Shown: positions 36,458-49,794, counted from the stretch's first letter. The stretch: 64,000 nt of DNA from Beroe forskalii (GCA_011033025.1 WFMF01000015.1:806001-870000), one strand, 5' to 3'. Translations and numbers: made by a program. Notes: generated by a model not told the origin, from the sequence alone.

Positions 36458-39400
36458 ATGAGTGACGAGACTCCACTAGACAAGCAGGAAGCGCAGGAAC
36501 CGAGTAACCTCTCCCGACTGAACAGCCTCACAGAACGGGTCTCTGACGTCACGGACCGGACTAAGAAGCTGCTGATGAGTCAGAAGACCCCGACCCCCGC
36601 CACCAAGAAGACCCTGGATGGAGTTCTCATTGACAGGAGACTCACACACAAAGCAGGTCCACGCAGGAGCACGGAGTGTAAAGAAGTAAACGGAGTGATA
36701 TGCAATAGCTTCACTCATTTCCGACGCCTACTAAACCCGAGATTGAGTAGTCTAGAGTAATTAAGAGTTATTCACAGGAAACCATGAAATACAATGACAA
36801 CACTAACACTCACCTACTCTCCCAGGCGTTCTGCACAAAGCTAAGATGATTGGGAGTCTGAGCGTTAAGTTTCACAAGGGAGACAGGATGGCTATCGACG
36901 CGATGAGAGACCTCCAAGTGATGGCCAAGTCATCGGAACGGCACAAGGCCCGGATACTTCTCAGGATATCGGTGAAAGGGATACATATCCTAGAGGCTGG
37001 CACTATGAAGCAGATTGATATTCACGATATTGACAAGATCTCTTATCTAGCAGAGGACCCAGATAATAAGAAGGTAATATGTTGGCTTATATTGAGAACA
37101 ATTCTCTTCAGTACACAATGATTCCAATCATGTAAACGTCATATAAATTCATTATGGTAAATCTCAATTTTTTTTTCTACTAAAATGCACGGTGCTTCGA
37201 ATTTCAAACGCATATCTATTTCATCTTAACTGTAATCATTTAACCACCTCCCCGTAGGTGTTCTGCTACATCTACAACAAGCAGCTCCTGAACAAGGAGA
37301 CTGGGAAGAGCACGACCATCCACCGCCTCTACGCGCTCAAGTCCCCCAAGACGGAGGTAATCGTGGCGCACATGAAGGGGGTGTTCCACTACATGTACGA
37401 CAGGAGAATGACGGAGAACAAGCCCAGTGCCAGCAATGTGGACATGGCAGCAGCAAAGAAGGAGGTGCAGGCGACTGTTGAACAGCCGAGCCAAGATGAT
37501 GACGAAAACGATCCACTGGGTGAGTCGATTGAACGTCTTATAAATGAAATTGAAATACAAGTTCGAACTAAATCTTAATCATGAAGTTTAAAAAAATCGC
37601 GCAATACATTAATTGTGAATTATGCAATTCATGGAAATTCAAATTTGCTGTTTCAATTGGCATTAATTTATGATTATTTACATCAAATCTCAGACCAGCA
37701 GTGCCTCTTTTACTTCCATCTCGGAACCCCTTCATACGCAAATCCATCCCAGGATTCAGCTACGGCAAGTTGGTAGAACTAGGAGAGCCGGAGGAGCTCA
37801 TCAAACCCGTGGTAACAAGTGACGGGGAAGCAGTAAGAGGAGGAGGAGGGGACCAGAGGCCCGGTACTTCAGCGGATACTGCAGCCGAGGGTAACATCTA
37901 CGTCACATCTCCGGGGAGTAACAAGATAGCCGCGTTTAACGAGGGAGAGGACGAGGACGAGGATGCTGTGTACAGCACTGTTAGGAAAATCAGGGTAAGG
38001 GGAGGAGTGTGATGTGTAGCACAAGGAACACAAGATAAGTTGAATTGCATGAAGTTTAAATTTTAGGAAATCAGCCGAACTGGTAGCGTGATATCAGGTC
38101 GTGCTTCATAGCTATACAAGAATTAAAGCAAAGATCTGACACTGTTTTGCATGATCTTGTTCCAAACTTCATAACTCAAATTTCAATCCCATGACAGGAG
38201 GACGAAGTGAATGTTACGAATGTGCCTCAGAAACCTCAGAGACCCCCCAGAATACAGGTGACACCTGACGTGGGAACTGTGAACCCCTCTTGGGACAAGA
38301 CTCAGGCAAACAGGTGAAGTATTAATACAGAAGTATCTGTTATCGATTAAATTGATTGAAGAATGATGAATGACGAATGTTGAGTATTGATCTATCAGAG
38401 CGCTGACATGGGTAATTCCAAAAAACCCCATATTATCGAACCATCAAAATTTCGATCCCCTGGGGATCATCCCCACATGAATATTTCTCTCATTACTTCA
38501 TTAGGTAGGCACTAAACCCCCTGTACTTATTGCGCCCCGATCTCTCAGCTTGGACGAGGATGTCTTCTCCCTAGACAAGTACAACAGGACCACCTCCTCC
38601 AGCTCCAGCTCATCAGAGGAGGAACACACCTTCGGAGTTATAGCTGCTGCCAGATCTCCCTCACCCATCCCCAGCGCCGTGTACGACGACTCTCAGGACT
38701 ACGAGTGGGACATCAGTGCTAAGAGGTGAGTGGGACATCAGTGCTAAGAGGTGAGGGTGTCATCAGTGCTAAGAGGTGAGTGGGACATCAGTGCTAAGAG
38801 GTGATTGGGACATCAGTGCTAAAAGGTGAGGGGGTCATCAGTGCTAAGAGGTGAGGGGGTCAACAGTTCTAAGAGAAGTGAGTGGGACATCAGTGCTAAG
38901 AGGTGAGTAGGACATCATTGCTAAAAGGTGAGGGGGACATCAGTGCTAAAAAGTGAGTGGGACATCAGTGCTCAGAGGTGAGGGGGTCATCAGTGCTAAG
39001 AGGTGAGGGGGACATCAGTGCTAAGAGGTGAGTGGGACATCAGTTGAGTGGGACATCAGTGCTAAGAGGTGAGTGGGACATCAGTACTAAAAGGTGAGGG
39101 GGACATCAGTGCTAAGAGGTGAGTGGGACATCATGGCTAAGAGGTGATTGGGACATCAGTGCTAAAAGGTGAGGGGGACATCAGTGCTAAGAGGTGAGTG
39201 GGACATCGGTGCTAAGAGGTGAGCGAGACATCAGTGCTTAAAGGTGAGGGGGTCATCAGTGCTAAGAGGTGAGGGGGTCATCAGTTCTAAGAGAAGTGAG
39301 TGGGACATCAGTGCTAAGAGGTGAGTAGGACATCATTGCTAAAAGGTGAGGGGGACATCAGTGCTAAAAGGTGAGTGGGACATCAGTGCTCAGAGGTGAG

Positions 39401-42400
39401 GGGGTCATCAGTGCTAAGAGGTGAGGGGGACATCAGTTGAGTGGGACATCAGTGCTAAGAGGTGAGTGGGACATCAGTGCTAAAAGGTGAGGGGGACATC
39501 AGTGCTAAGAGGTGAGTGGGACATCAGTGCTAAGAGGTGATTGGGACATCAGTGCTAAAAGGTGAGCGGGACATCAGTGCTAAGAGGTGAGTGGGACATC
39601 AGTGCTTAAAGGTGAGGGGGTCATCAGTGCTAAGAGGTGAGGGGGTCATCAGTTCTAAGAGAAGTGAGTGGGACATCAGTGCTAAGAGGTGAGTAGGACA
39701 TCATTGCTAAAAGGTGAGGGGGACATCAGTGCTAAGAGGTGAGTGGGAAATCAGTGCTAAAAGGTGAGTGGGTCATCAGTGCTAAGAGGTGAGCGGGACA
39801 TCAGTGCTAAAAGGTGAGTGGGACATCAGCGCTAAGAGGTGAGTGGGACATCATTGCTAAGAGGTGAGTGGGACATCAGTGCTAAAAGGTGAGCGGGACA
39901 TCAGTGCTAAGAGGTGAGTGGGACATCAGTGCTAAGAGGTGAGGGGGTCATCAGTGCTAAAAGGTGAGTGGGACATCAGTGCTAAGAGGTGAGTGGGACA
40001 TCAGTGCTAAGAGGTGAGCGGGACATCAGTGCTAAGAGGTGAGTGGGACATCAGTGCTAAGAGGTGAGTGGGACATCAGTGCTAAGAGATGAGCGGGTCA
40101 TCAGTGCTAAAAGGTGAGCGGGACATCAGTGCTAAAAGGTGAGTGGGACATCAGTGCTAAGAGGTGAGTGGGACATCAGTGCTAAGAGGTGAGTGGGACA
40201 TCAGTGCTAAGAGGTGAGGGGGACATCAGTGCTAAGAGGTGAGTGGGACATCAGTGCTAAGAGGTGAGCGGGTCATCAGTGCTAAAAGGTGAGCGGGACA
40301 TCAGTGCTAAAAGGTGAGTGGGACATCAGTGCTAAGAGGTGAGTGGGACATCAGTGCTAAGAGGTGAGTGGGACATCAGTGCTAAGAGGTGAGGGGGTCA
40401 TCAGTGCTAAAAGGTGAGTGGGACATCAGTGCTAAGAGGTGAGGGGGTCATCAGTGCTAAAAGGTGAGTGGGACATCAGTGCTAAGAGGTGAGTGGGACA
40501 TCAGTGCTAAAAGGTGAGGGGGTCATCAGTGCTAAAAGGTGAGTGGGACATCAGCGCTAAGAGGTGAGTGGGACATCATTGCTAAGAGGTGAGTGGGACA
40601 TCAGTGCTAAAAGGTGAGCGGGACATCAGTGCTAAGAGGTGAGTGGGACATCAGTGCTAAGAGGTGAGGGGGTCATCAGTGCTAAAAGGTGAGTGGGACA
40701 TCAGTGCTAAGAGGTGAGTGGGACATCAGTGCTAAAAGGTGAGTGGGTCATCAGTGCTAAGAGGTGAGTGGGACATCAGTGCTAAAAGGGGAGTGGGACA
40801 TCATTGCTAAAAGGTGAGGGGGTCATCAGTGCTAAAAGGTGAGGGGGTCATCAGTGCTAAGACGTGAGCGGGACATCAGTGCTAAGAGGTGAGTCGGACA
40901 TCAGTGCTAAGAGGTGAGCGGGACATCAGTGCTAAGAGGTGAGTCGGAAATCACTGCTAAGTGGTGAGTGGGACATCAGTGCTAAGAGGTGAGTCGGATA
41001 TCAGTGCTAAGAGGTGAGTCGGAAATCACTGCTAAGTGGTGAGTCGGACATCAGTGCTAAGAGGTGAGCGGGACATCAGTGCTAAGAGGTGAGTCGGAAA
41101 TCACTGCTAAGTGGTGAGTGGGACATCAGTGCTAAGAGGTGAGTCGGATATCAGTGCTAAGAGGTGAGTCGGAAATCACTGCTAAGTGGTGAGTCGGACA
41201 TCAGTGCTAAGAGGTGAGTCGGATATCAGTGCTAAGAGGTGACTCGAACATCAAAGCTAAGTGGTTAGTCGGACATCACCACTGACTACTTGACTAGCGC
41301 TAGGTTGGAGTGGCATCGCTGATATGAGGTGAGGAGGAAATCCTTTTTCAATAAAATTGAGACGTATCAAAAAGGCACGAATTCTAATTACCCTGTAAAC
41401 GTTGCAGGTACAGTGAAGGGCACATCGAGCTGTCAGAGAGCAGAGAGCGTCTCTCAACTCTAACCAAGCAAGCAGTAGCATCACTGGAGAGAGTGAGGGA
41501 GGAGAGGAAAGGCTCCCTGCCCCCACCCCCACCAGCAGACAGCCTCATTGACTTCGCTACCTTCGAGGACAGGTACATGATGATCTAGAAACTGGTGCAG
41601 ACCAGCCGAGAAGCCCGGTCGTTCCACCGTGAAATGGCCGAACTTCTTTGATAGTGCCCAAGTAGCGACAGACGTTTTCCAATCTCCGCTTATTTCAAAT
41701 GTGAAAAGATATTACGCGTGATGGTAGGGTAGCATCCTATGATCCAAATAGAACTATATTATGGGCATTTCGAATTCAGCCAGAGTATATTATCAAGAAG
41801 TATAAAACAGATTTGCCTTCCCTTGTCAGCTGCCGGGCTCTAATTTCGAAGGGCTCTCGATAAATAGCAGTATAATCATACTAAGCTGAGATTAGAGATC
41901 TTAAAAGTAGAGAGTGAATGACAGAAGTGATAACAATCAATACCCCTGGCAGGATGGAGACCAGTGATGCTCTGGAACTATTCGATACGCTCAAGGAAAA
42001 ACCAGCAACAACTAAAGCCCCCTCTAAGAAAGACGATTTGTTCTCAATCGACTTCTCAAGTACACCAACTGAGCCTACGACAGGCAAACAGGTACAAATC
42101 TAAATGTATGTGTGTGTACTGATTCAAGATAAAAACCAGAACTTGAAAACGTACCAAAACAGGTGCTTTCGGGGATGGCGTTTGAGCAAATGTCACGATA
42201 CGTATCTGACCTACACATAAATAACACCCGTATATCTCAACTGCTAGGCTACCGTGCAGGCCAGTGCTGAAACTGAGAAATATAACATCGACATATCAAC
42301 ACTCATCTCAGATCCGAACACTTACAAAACCCCTGGTGAGTATAAATAGGTGTGCGGTGCCTGGAAAAATAGGCGGTTGAGAAGGAAGTCAAAACATCAT

Positions 42401-43995
42401 GGTTTATAGCAGTTAATTGACAGCTATCCGCCTATTTTTCGTGTTCCGGGTGTATTAGGTGATGTTTTTATCAGGTGGCGTGTTGTCATATTGATAATAG
42501 ATAGAACGAAATATAAAGATGTCATGTTAATTTCCTCTTTTGTTCAGAAGTCATGAAAGTGTTTAATTCACCATAATTCAGAGTTGTTCCGTATACAATA
42601 GTACCACGGCTGTTGTAGATTGTAATTAACGATAGCAATGACACTCAGACACAGCACACTAATACGTTGCTAGTTAAGTGACTGGTCTACGTTCATTTAA
42701 TTCAGATAACATCTACATGAATAACATGGCCCACAAAACAAACTGATAGCGTTATCACCATCATTGATTCCACATCATTATTGAGCTATGTATCACGTGA
42801 GTCATCAGGTATAATACCTAACAGATTTTATTTTCAGCACCAGGTCCCATGGCTAACCCGTCCTGGGTGAACTTCCAGGGCGGAGCAGCCCCAGCCAACT
42901 ACCCTCCTCCCCCGCCCTCTGCTGCCATGGGGATGCCAGGCAACGCCCAAATGGGGGGTCTGCCCCCTCCTCCCCCGGCTATGATGATGATGGGGGCGTC
43001 ACCCTCCACAAGCGGAAGGTCGACCCCAAGCAATCAGCCGGGTCAGCCATTCCCTGGGGCATTCGGACAGCCACAAGAAACGGTGAGTATTAAAAGGGGT
43101 AGTAACTTACTGTACTCTGGACAAAGTTCCGTTTTAACACATGATCTACTCACAAATACTGTGAAAACATGTGTGGAATCCAAATGTCACATATAAAAAC
43201 ACACTGACTTTGCAACCATGACACGGTGTCATTATTATTCAATGCTGCAATTGGTCGACGATCAACTCCATTGGAACGAATGATGTGTTTTACTGGTCTA
43301 AAGACTTGAATCGTTTCCTGACAACGAATCACTATTTAAGAAACATCAGTCATATCTCCCATGATAAAAGATTTTCTATTTAAAACTGTTCACCATTGAC
43401 GAAAGTTACGGGCGCCTAACTTTAATGTTCTATGAGACCGGCTTTCCTGACAACGAATCAGGTCATATCTCCCATGATATTGACACAACAATTCTAAACC
43501 AACAGTTGATTATTTGCCTATCATTAATTCTAAAGAACTTTCTCTTTGACGCCAGTTTATTATTTGGACCAATTTTTCTAGGCACCTCTTTCATCCTGGC
43601 AGACTACGCTAAAAACTGTTTATACGGTGGCCAAATAATGTGACAAATGATCATTTATCGATTTAAGAATAATTTTGGGGATAGTTGTATAAATTTACTT
43701 TCCGTTATGCCACAAGAATGGAAAGCACCATGAATGATGGCAAATATCAGACAAAATTATTTTAGATCACACAGTTTGGTGTTCCACTTTGCCCACTTTG
43801 AACAACCCTCCCCAAACGCCGAAATCCAAAATATTTTGCGACAAAGTTTGCATTTAGAAAAGCATTAAAACAAACAACAACACAATTATATTTCAGCCGA
43901 AGCCAGCTCCCAACCCATTCACTAACCCCCGGACAACTTCGACGACCCCGGCTGCTTTTGACCCTTTTAGCGACCTTATGAATGATGCCATTTAA
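36458..43995 (+). CDS. DAB: Disabled (Dab1/Dab2)-like PTB endocytic adaptor, 673 aa
   Basis: Eleven exons: 36458-36656, 36826-37073, 37258-37519, 37699-37994, 38198-38313, 38549-38725, 41408-41572, 41953-42091, 42260-42335, 42838-43082 and 43897-43995. Phases agree throughout and give 673 aa. ATG 36458 is the first after an in-frame TAG at 36443. A PTB domain spans about residues 67-205 (VLHKAKMIGSLSV, ISVKGIHILE, DIDKISYLAEDP, MKGVFHYMYDRR), as in Disabled, which binds NPxY tails and phosphoinositides. The tail has two NPF motifs (246-248 and 647-649) for EH domains, a DPF (663-665) for AP-2, an acidic patch and two PPPPP runs for SH3 or EVH1 partners. A clathrin-adaptor role like Dab2 is therefore likely. 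Odd points: a weak exon-1 donor (GTCCAC), a crowded acceptor before exon 4, and a giant minisatellite after exon 6. GULP or NUMB are less likely from the PTB wording. Confidence 0.9.
38726..41278 (+). repeat. 25-bp minisatellite, about 100 copies of an exon end plus 5' splice site
   Basis: The unit is gtgagtgggacatcagtgct followed by aagag. The last 23 bases of exon 6 (encoding EWDISAKR) are themselves a unit, so the array is an amplified exon-intron junction. Nearly every copy keeps AAGAG or AAAAG followed by GTGAG. Variants (gtgaggggg, gtgagcggg, gtgagtcgg, and aaatcact near the 3' end) are mixed. A marker variant, agttctaagagaagtgag, near 38870, 39285 and 39653 shows higher-order repeats of about 370-415 bp. 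Confidence 0.96.
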
Positions 43996-44616
43996 TAGGG
44001 AAATCCGTTAAGACACGGAGTTCTATACTTAGAGAAACTTTATGCGAGCCGCCAGACGAGGGATCGTTGCTTATTGATAATAATGATGATCGATTTTAAA
44101 TTAATATGTACCTACCTTACAAGGGATATTTATGGAGTAGATAATTTGGAGATTTTTCGTAAAAATCTCCATCTTTTCACACAACCAAAATTCTGCAGGC
44201 CAACATCATAATCATACCCCACATAAGTAAAGGGTCATTCATAAATTCACCATCAAGGAGAGGGCTTCCAAACAAGTGTGAAACAAGTTGGAGGGGAGTT
44301 TTTCCATTATAATGGATCGGATCGCTCTCGGTTGATCAATCGGAACGTGCGTCGTACACTGTGCTGTTGCGAAACGCAAGATTTGCTGTATGTTACATCC
44401 AATCATTTTCTGATCTTTTACAGAACTCCTCGGATCTTTTACCCATCTTTTTCCAATCACACGCAACTCACTATCCAAATCACTTTTTACCCACGAAAAT
44501 TAAATTAAATCAAATTAAAATAAAATCTGATTCGAGCCGCACGCGCCGTGCACGCTGAGTAAAGCGGCTTCGCGGCTTGCGTCAGATATCATCCCCGGAA
44601 AACGTTTCCGAGGCAA
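43996..44616. other. 3' flank of the Disabled-like gene
   Basis: AT-rich, probably including the 3' UTR. No canonical AATAAA close to the stop was found. No gene recognised. Confidence 0.4.
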
Positions 44617-45577
44617 ATTCAACCCCGATGCGCGAGGTTGCGCTACATGCTAGTACCTTGTGCGCAGTTTTGGGAATTGCACCTATTTCGCGACAACATC
44701 GCGCGATTTGAGGGTCTAAACTTAAGAAAAATGAATTTTGAAGGTGACCATTCAATAGAGCTCAGCTGTACGAGTTTATAGGTGAAAAGATCATTAAGAT
44801 ACGCTATTCCTGCCAGGAGTTATGTTCAATAACAGCTCGCAACAGAAAACACGTTTTTCTAATTGCGCCGTCTTCCATGGTTCATTGTGAGCTCAGGAGC
44901 GTGATATCCAAAATCTAAGATCAACTTGAAGTACAAAATTTTATCCCCTAGCGATTCCCGAAGGTTTCAAGTCTCTATCTTCAAAATGTGGATTTCTATA
45001 GAACGACACCACGAGTCGGTGTAAAATTGGTGTAAATTTATCCCGAATGAGGTTGCGCTACAAAATTGTAGATGAATTTTGCCGAGCCGCGCGCGCTGTA
45101 GCGCAACCTCGCTCATTTCGATTGATAAATCAACGTCTTGATCCGAGATCGTATCGACAAGAAAATTCGATTTTCCTTGTAAATTTGCCTTAAACAAGAC
45201 GACAGCAGCATCTTCACAAATCTGCTAATTATTGATTAACTAATTATTTGTCATTTCAGGTGACTCACATAAGGTGAAACAGAATCTGAGATGCTGGGGT
45301 ACAAGAACCGGAGGAAAATTCTCAACAATTCTACCAACAGATGAGATTAAGAGGTAATTTCAGATGGCACAGATTTTCGTGATTAATATTCCATTACAAA
45401 ATATTTCCTTGTATTTCATTGAGACAAAGAAGTACTGAAAATCGATCACATAATCACGGTTTTGGTCGCTAAAACAGTGTAGCATTTTGGCCAGTTAACA
45501 CCCGACAAGCAATACCCTATATTTTAAACACACATGATGCTTTGAAAGTGTCCACCATAAGATTTTAAGCAGCAAAG

Positions 45578-45796
45578 TGGGGAAAGGACATTAAATCTCG
45601 AAATTTCCTACCTACAACACTTTACCGCATGATGTTTCAACTATAGAGTTAGACTAAGGTTAGGGTCTTGGTTAGGTTTATGGTTAGGGTATGGAATAGG
45701 GTCAAGGGTTTGGGTTGGGTTAAGGGTATGGTTAGGGTCAGAGAAGAGAGATAAAGTGCTGTGAGGTAAAATTTCTGAGGTTTCAAGTCGGTTTCC
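45578..45796. mobile_element. 219-bp MITE with TTAGGG-like interior
   Basis: The insertion is present only in the left arm of the big inverted repeat. It is flanked by the 8-bp direct repeat cagcaaag (45570-45577 and 45797-45804), whereas the right arm has one copy (as ctttgctg near 47383). The ends form imperfect inverted repeats of about 45 bp, sharing gaaattt and cactttat. The middle (about 45655-45745) is a run of imperfect ggttaggg/gggttagggt units. Confidence 0.75.
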
Positions 45797-47543
45797 CAGC
45801 AAAGTCTCTATCATGAGGCAAAAAACAAGCAAATGAAGGACTTTTGTCAGTGGATTATCAGCAAAACATGGTGGCAATGGGAAGTAGTCAAGCTCTCGCC
45901 TCACGAAATTAAATGCTAAAAACTGTTATCTATAGTCCAGCAGCGAACAGAAATATTAAAGTATGATTATAAAAAGTACAGACTCTGAAATAGAAATTAT
46001 GTCAAATATACATCACTTCTAACAGCAGTTGATAAATCTCGAATAAAATAGCCGAGAGAACAGTGAACTGCAGTGAAAGCAGTGATAGCAGCAGGCCAAA
46101 TTCTGTGAAAGCAAACATTTTGAGAAAGTTAAAATCATACGCAAGGAAGAGAAGTAAAAAGATACAAAATCAAACACGAGAGAATTAAATACAAAATCAT
46201 GAAATAAAGTTTGGAATTTGCGTTGATCATTTGCATTGCCATGTTGTCATGGTAACACATTCTTCGGAAATAGCAAGAGCTGAGTGAGAGTAATACGTCA
46301 TTATCATTAGTAACAATGGTGGATTACTTTTTCTCACACACTGAGGAAATGATGTCAAATAAATGCCGCCTAATTACCGCAACAGTCTGATACATTGTGC
46401 AACTGTCCCATGAGAAAAGTAAGATACTAGACACTTTTAAAGTCATTGACATACCATATTCAACCAAAGTAATTACGTCATTCTCATTTGCCTATTATTA
46501 CAGTGCTGCAAAAACCGAGTTTCACCAAATGTAAATTTTCTCATTTTAACCGATTTCCTTTCATCGTTTTGTATCTCATTTCATGTTTTGTTGTATTTGA
46601 TGCGTTTCGAAGTGACATGTTACCAACATTCGTTTGTTTCTATCAATCTGATTATTGTTTGTTTTTCTAAGATTACTAGTGTTTTAAATTTCATCACACC
46701 ACATTTTTGACTCAAGCCTTCTATTTCAAAACTTTTGAGATTTATTTAGCAATACATCCATGCTTCGAGTCCATGCTTTGATCCGATTTGCCTTAACAAA
46801 TTTTCGCCTCCGGGCCCTTCAAGCCCTCGGGCTCACAACTTCCACATAGGCTGAGCCAGGGATCGTTCACATGTTACTTAATCACCTAAGGGGGAGGGGG
46901 ATTACGAATGACTACGTTACATGTTATTGTATAAACAAATGTAACTACTGTAAACTAGCTTAGTAGGGGGAGGGGGGGTTAAAAATTGGCCAAAAATTGA
47001 TTATAAAATATGCGAATCATCCCTAATACTCACCCAGCTCTTACCAACTCCAAAGAATATGTTACCAAGGCAACATGGCAGGGATCAACGCAATTATGCA
47101 AATTCCAAACTTAATTTCGTGATATTGTATTCTATCTTTCGTATCTTTCGACTTTTATTTATTATAATCCTATGTTTGTAATTTTTGTATGATTAATGAT
47201 TGCAACTTCTCGAAATGGTTGCATTACAGAATTTGAGCTTCCGCTATTCACACAACTTCACTGTTCTTTTAACATTTAATTACTTGAGAGCCCGACTACT
47301 TCGCATTGCCCTGATGTTTTGCCCTGATGTTTTGCTTACAAGATTACTTTATTTGCTTGTTTCTGCCTCATTATAATTATAGAGACTTTGCTGTTTATTA
47401 AAATCTTATGGTGGACACTTTCAAAGCATCACGTGTGTTTAAAATATAGGGTATTGCTTGTCGGGTGTTAACAGGCCAAAATGCTACACTGTTTTAGCGA
47501 CCAAAACCGTGATTATGTGATCGATTTTCAGTACTTCTTTGTC

Positions 47544-48297
47544 CAGGGCCGTAATTCTCAATTTCGAGTTGGGGGGGCTGGGCGAGCGAAGCGAGCCCAT
47601 GGAGTGAGGTCCAGGGGCGAAGCCCCTGGCGGCAGGGGTCTGGGGGCGCAGCCCCCAGCGGGGTCCAGGGGCAGAGCCCCTGGCCGGGGGTTAGGGGGGC
47701 GGAGCCCCCCGGAAAAATTTTGGGGTTTTCAATGTCTGAGAATGAATTTTGGGCTACAGAAATGGGTAAGAATCGTGAAAATTATGAGTCGTTTACAATA
47801 GTACCTTAACAAGCCTTGAGCAAGTTTCATGTTAAAAACCTTTTGCAGAACATATTGTGACTCATAATCAACCTTGCCCAACTGATGACCCATTGTTAGC
47901 CCAGAGCACTTGCTGGTTTTTAGGCGTTAAATTATTATGAATATCATTGAATCTTTTTTATTCATTCCAGTATGTCACTTGCATAAATCTATGAGCATGT
48001 TATGAGCATGCCTACTAACTATGGAGACATTGATTTATTACGGGCACTTCTGTACTGTGGTTTGCAGATAAAAAAATACCATGATGAACCTACAAACTAG
48101 CCTACATGAAGTGTTGATATGATGTTGAAACCTTCACAATTGCGAATGATGCATCAATATCATTCCCCATTTAATGAGTAAACTGTAAAGATCAGTTAAG
48201 TTGAAAATTTTAATAGGGAGTAAGAATTTTTTAGAGTCAGTTCAAAAATCTTGGGGGGGCTTCAGCCCCCCTAGCCCCCCCGGGAATTACGGCCCTG
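47544..48297. mobile_element. Non-autonomous hAT-type element, 754 bp, 8-bp TSD
   Basis: The ends are cagggccgtaattc and its reverse complement (14-bp perfect). The direct repeat tctttgtc flanks it (47536-47543 and 48298-48305). The left arm of the surrounding inverted repeat preserves the empty site (gagacaaagaagtac at 45421), proving insertion. An 8-bp duplication with a CAGGG terminus fits hAT. The interior has G/C-rich mini-palindromes such as ccaggggcgaagcccctgg. No transposase is encoded. Confidence 0.88.
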
Positions 48298-49794
48298 TCT
48301 TTGTCTCAATGAAAAACAGGGAAATATTTTGTAATGGAATATTAATCAATAAAATCTGTGCCATCTGAAATTACCTCTTAATCTCATCTGTTGGTAGAAT
48401 TGTTCAGAATTTTCCTCCGGTTCTTGTACCCCAGCATCTCAGATTCTGTTTCACCTTATGTGAGTCACCTGAAATGACAAATAATTAGTTAATCAATAAT
48501 TAGCAGATTTGTGAAGATGCTGCTGTCGTCTTGTGTAATGCAAATTTACAAGGAAAATCGAAATTTCTTGTCGATACGATCTCGGATCAAGACGTTGATT
48601 TATCAATCGAAATGAGCGAGGTTGCGCTACAGCGCGCGCGGCTCGGCAAAATTCATCTACAATTTTGTAGCGCAACCTCATTCGGGATAAATTTACACCA
48701 ATTTTACACCGACTCGTGGTGTCGTTCTATAGAAATCCACATTTTTGAAGATAGAGACTTGAAACCTTCGGGAATCGCTAGGGGATAAAAATTTGTACTT
48801 CAAGTTGATCTTAGATTTTGGATATCACGCTCCTGAGCTCCACAATGAACCACGGAAGACGGCGCAATTAGAAAAACGTGTTTTCTGATGCGAGCTGTTA
48901 TTAAACATAACTCCTGGCAGGGATAGCGCATCTTAATGATCTTTTCACCTATAAACTCGTACAGCTGAGCTCTATTGAATGGTCACCTTCAAAATTCATT
49001 TTTCCTAAGTTTAGACCCTCAAATCGTGCGATGTTGTCGCGATATTGGTGCGATTCCCAAAACTGCGCACAAGGTACTAGCATGTAGCGCAACCTCGCGC
49101 ATCGGGGTTGAAATTGGGACAAATTTAGCGCGGCGCATTCAGCATTGCCGCAATGCGCGCTAAACTGGTCCCTATGTGTACTCACAGTTCGAAAGCAGCA
49201 TGTCGAAAAGTAGGCAAAACCAGCAAAGATTACTCACAGCTTCATACATGCACTATCCACTACATAGTCCCAATCTTCAAGAGAGATGAAGTCCGAACGG
49301 ATACTATAATATGGGAAATGCTTGAAGTTCTTTCAACATTTTCTTTCGACCAACTTTTCGACGTGTTGCTTTCGTCCAATGAGCTAAAATGCGTGTGAAT
49401 ACTTTATAAATATCCCTCGTAAGATATTTTGATACCTTTTTTGAGTTTATCACCCACAACTGCCCAGCTTATGTACGATGTAGATGTGCATATATTCATG
49501 AATTCAACATATTTTCATATTTTGTATATCATTAATAAATAGGGATGGTTCACATGTTACGTATTTTCAGTAATTATCACGATATTACAGTGGTTGTATT
49601 TGTTACAATGATATGTAGTGTTTAAAACCCCTCCCTCCCCCTGTCTGATTACGTAATATGTGAACAACCCCTAACCAACTTACGTTTTCTATCTGTAAGG
49701 ATCACATTGCTCCATCATTTCTCCTTTATTTTCCATCCTGTGTCAGTGTATTGAAGAGTTACGAATCAAGGCTACAAATTGTACGGTATACCTT

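Larger units (their letters stand above)
44617..49112. repeat. 4.5-kb inverted repeat with 1.3-1.5 kb arms
   Basis: The left arm (44617 to about 46292) and right arm (about 47028 to 49112) are reverse complements once two nested insertions are removed. The outer kilobase is nearly identical: it contains gcgcgaggttgcgctacatg, and gtgactcacataaggtgaaa nearer the middle. The inner parts match only patchily, for example gtttggaatttgc and the atggtaacacattctt region. The loop of about 0.7 kb has no coding signal. Matching frames of about 76-85 codons in both arms merely reflect arm identity. A large foldback transposon or an inverted segmental duplication would both fit. Confidence 0.88.

Noticed and set aside
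44967..45197. Similar frames in both arms of the 4.5-kb inverted repeat (also 48531-48788), suggesting a conserved small protein
   Set aside because: The arms are almost identical DNA, so shared frames carry no evidence of selection.
47481..47801. Gly/Arg/Pro-rich 106-codon frame
   Set aside because: Reads the G/C mini-palindromes of the hAT-type element.
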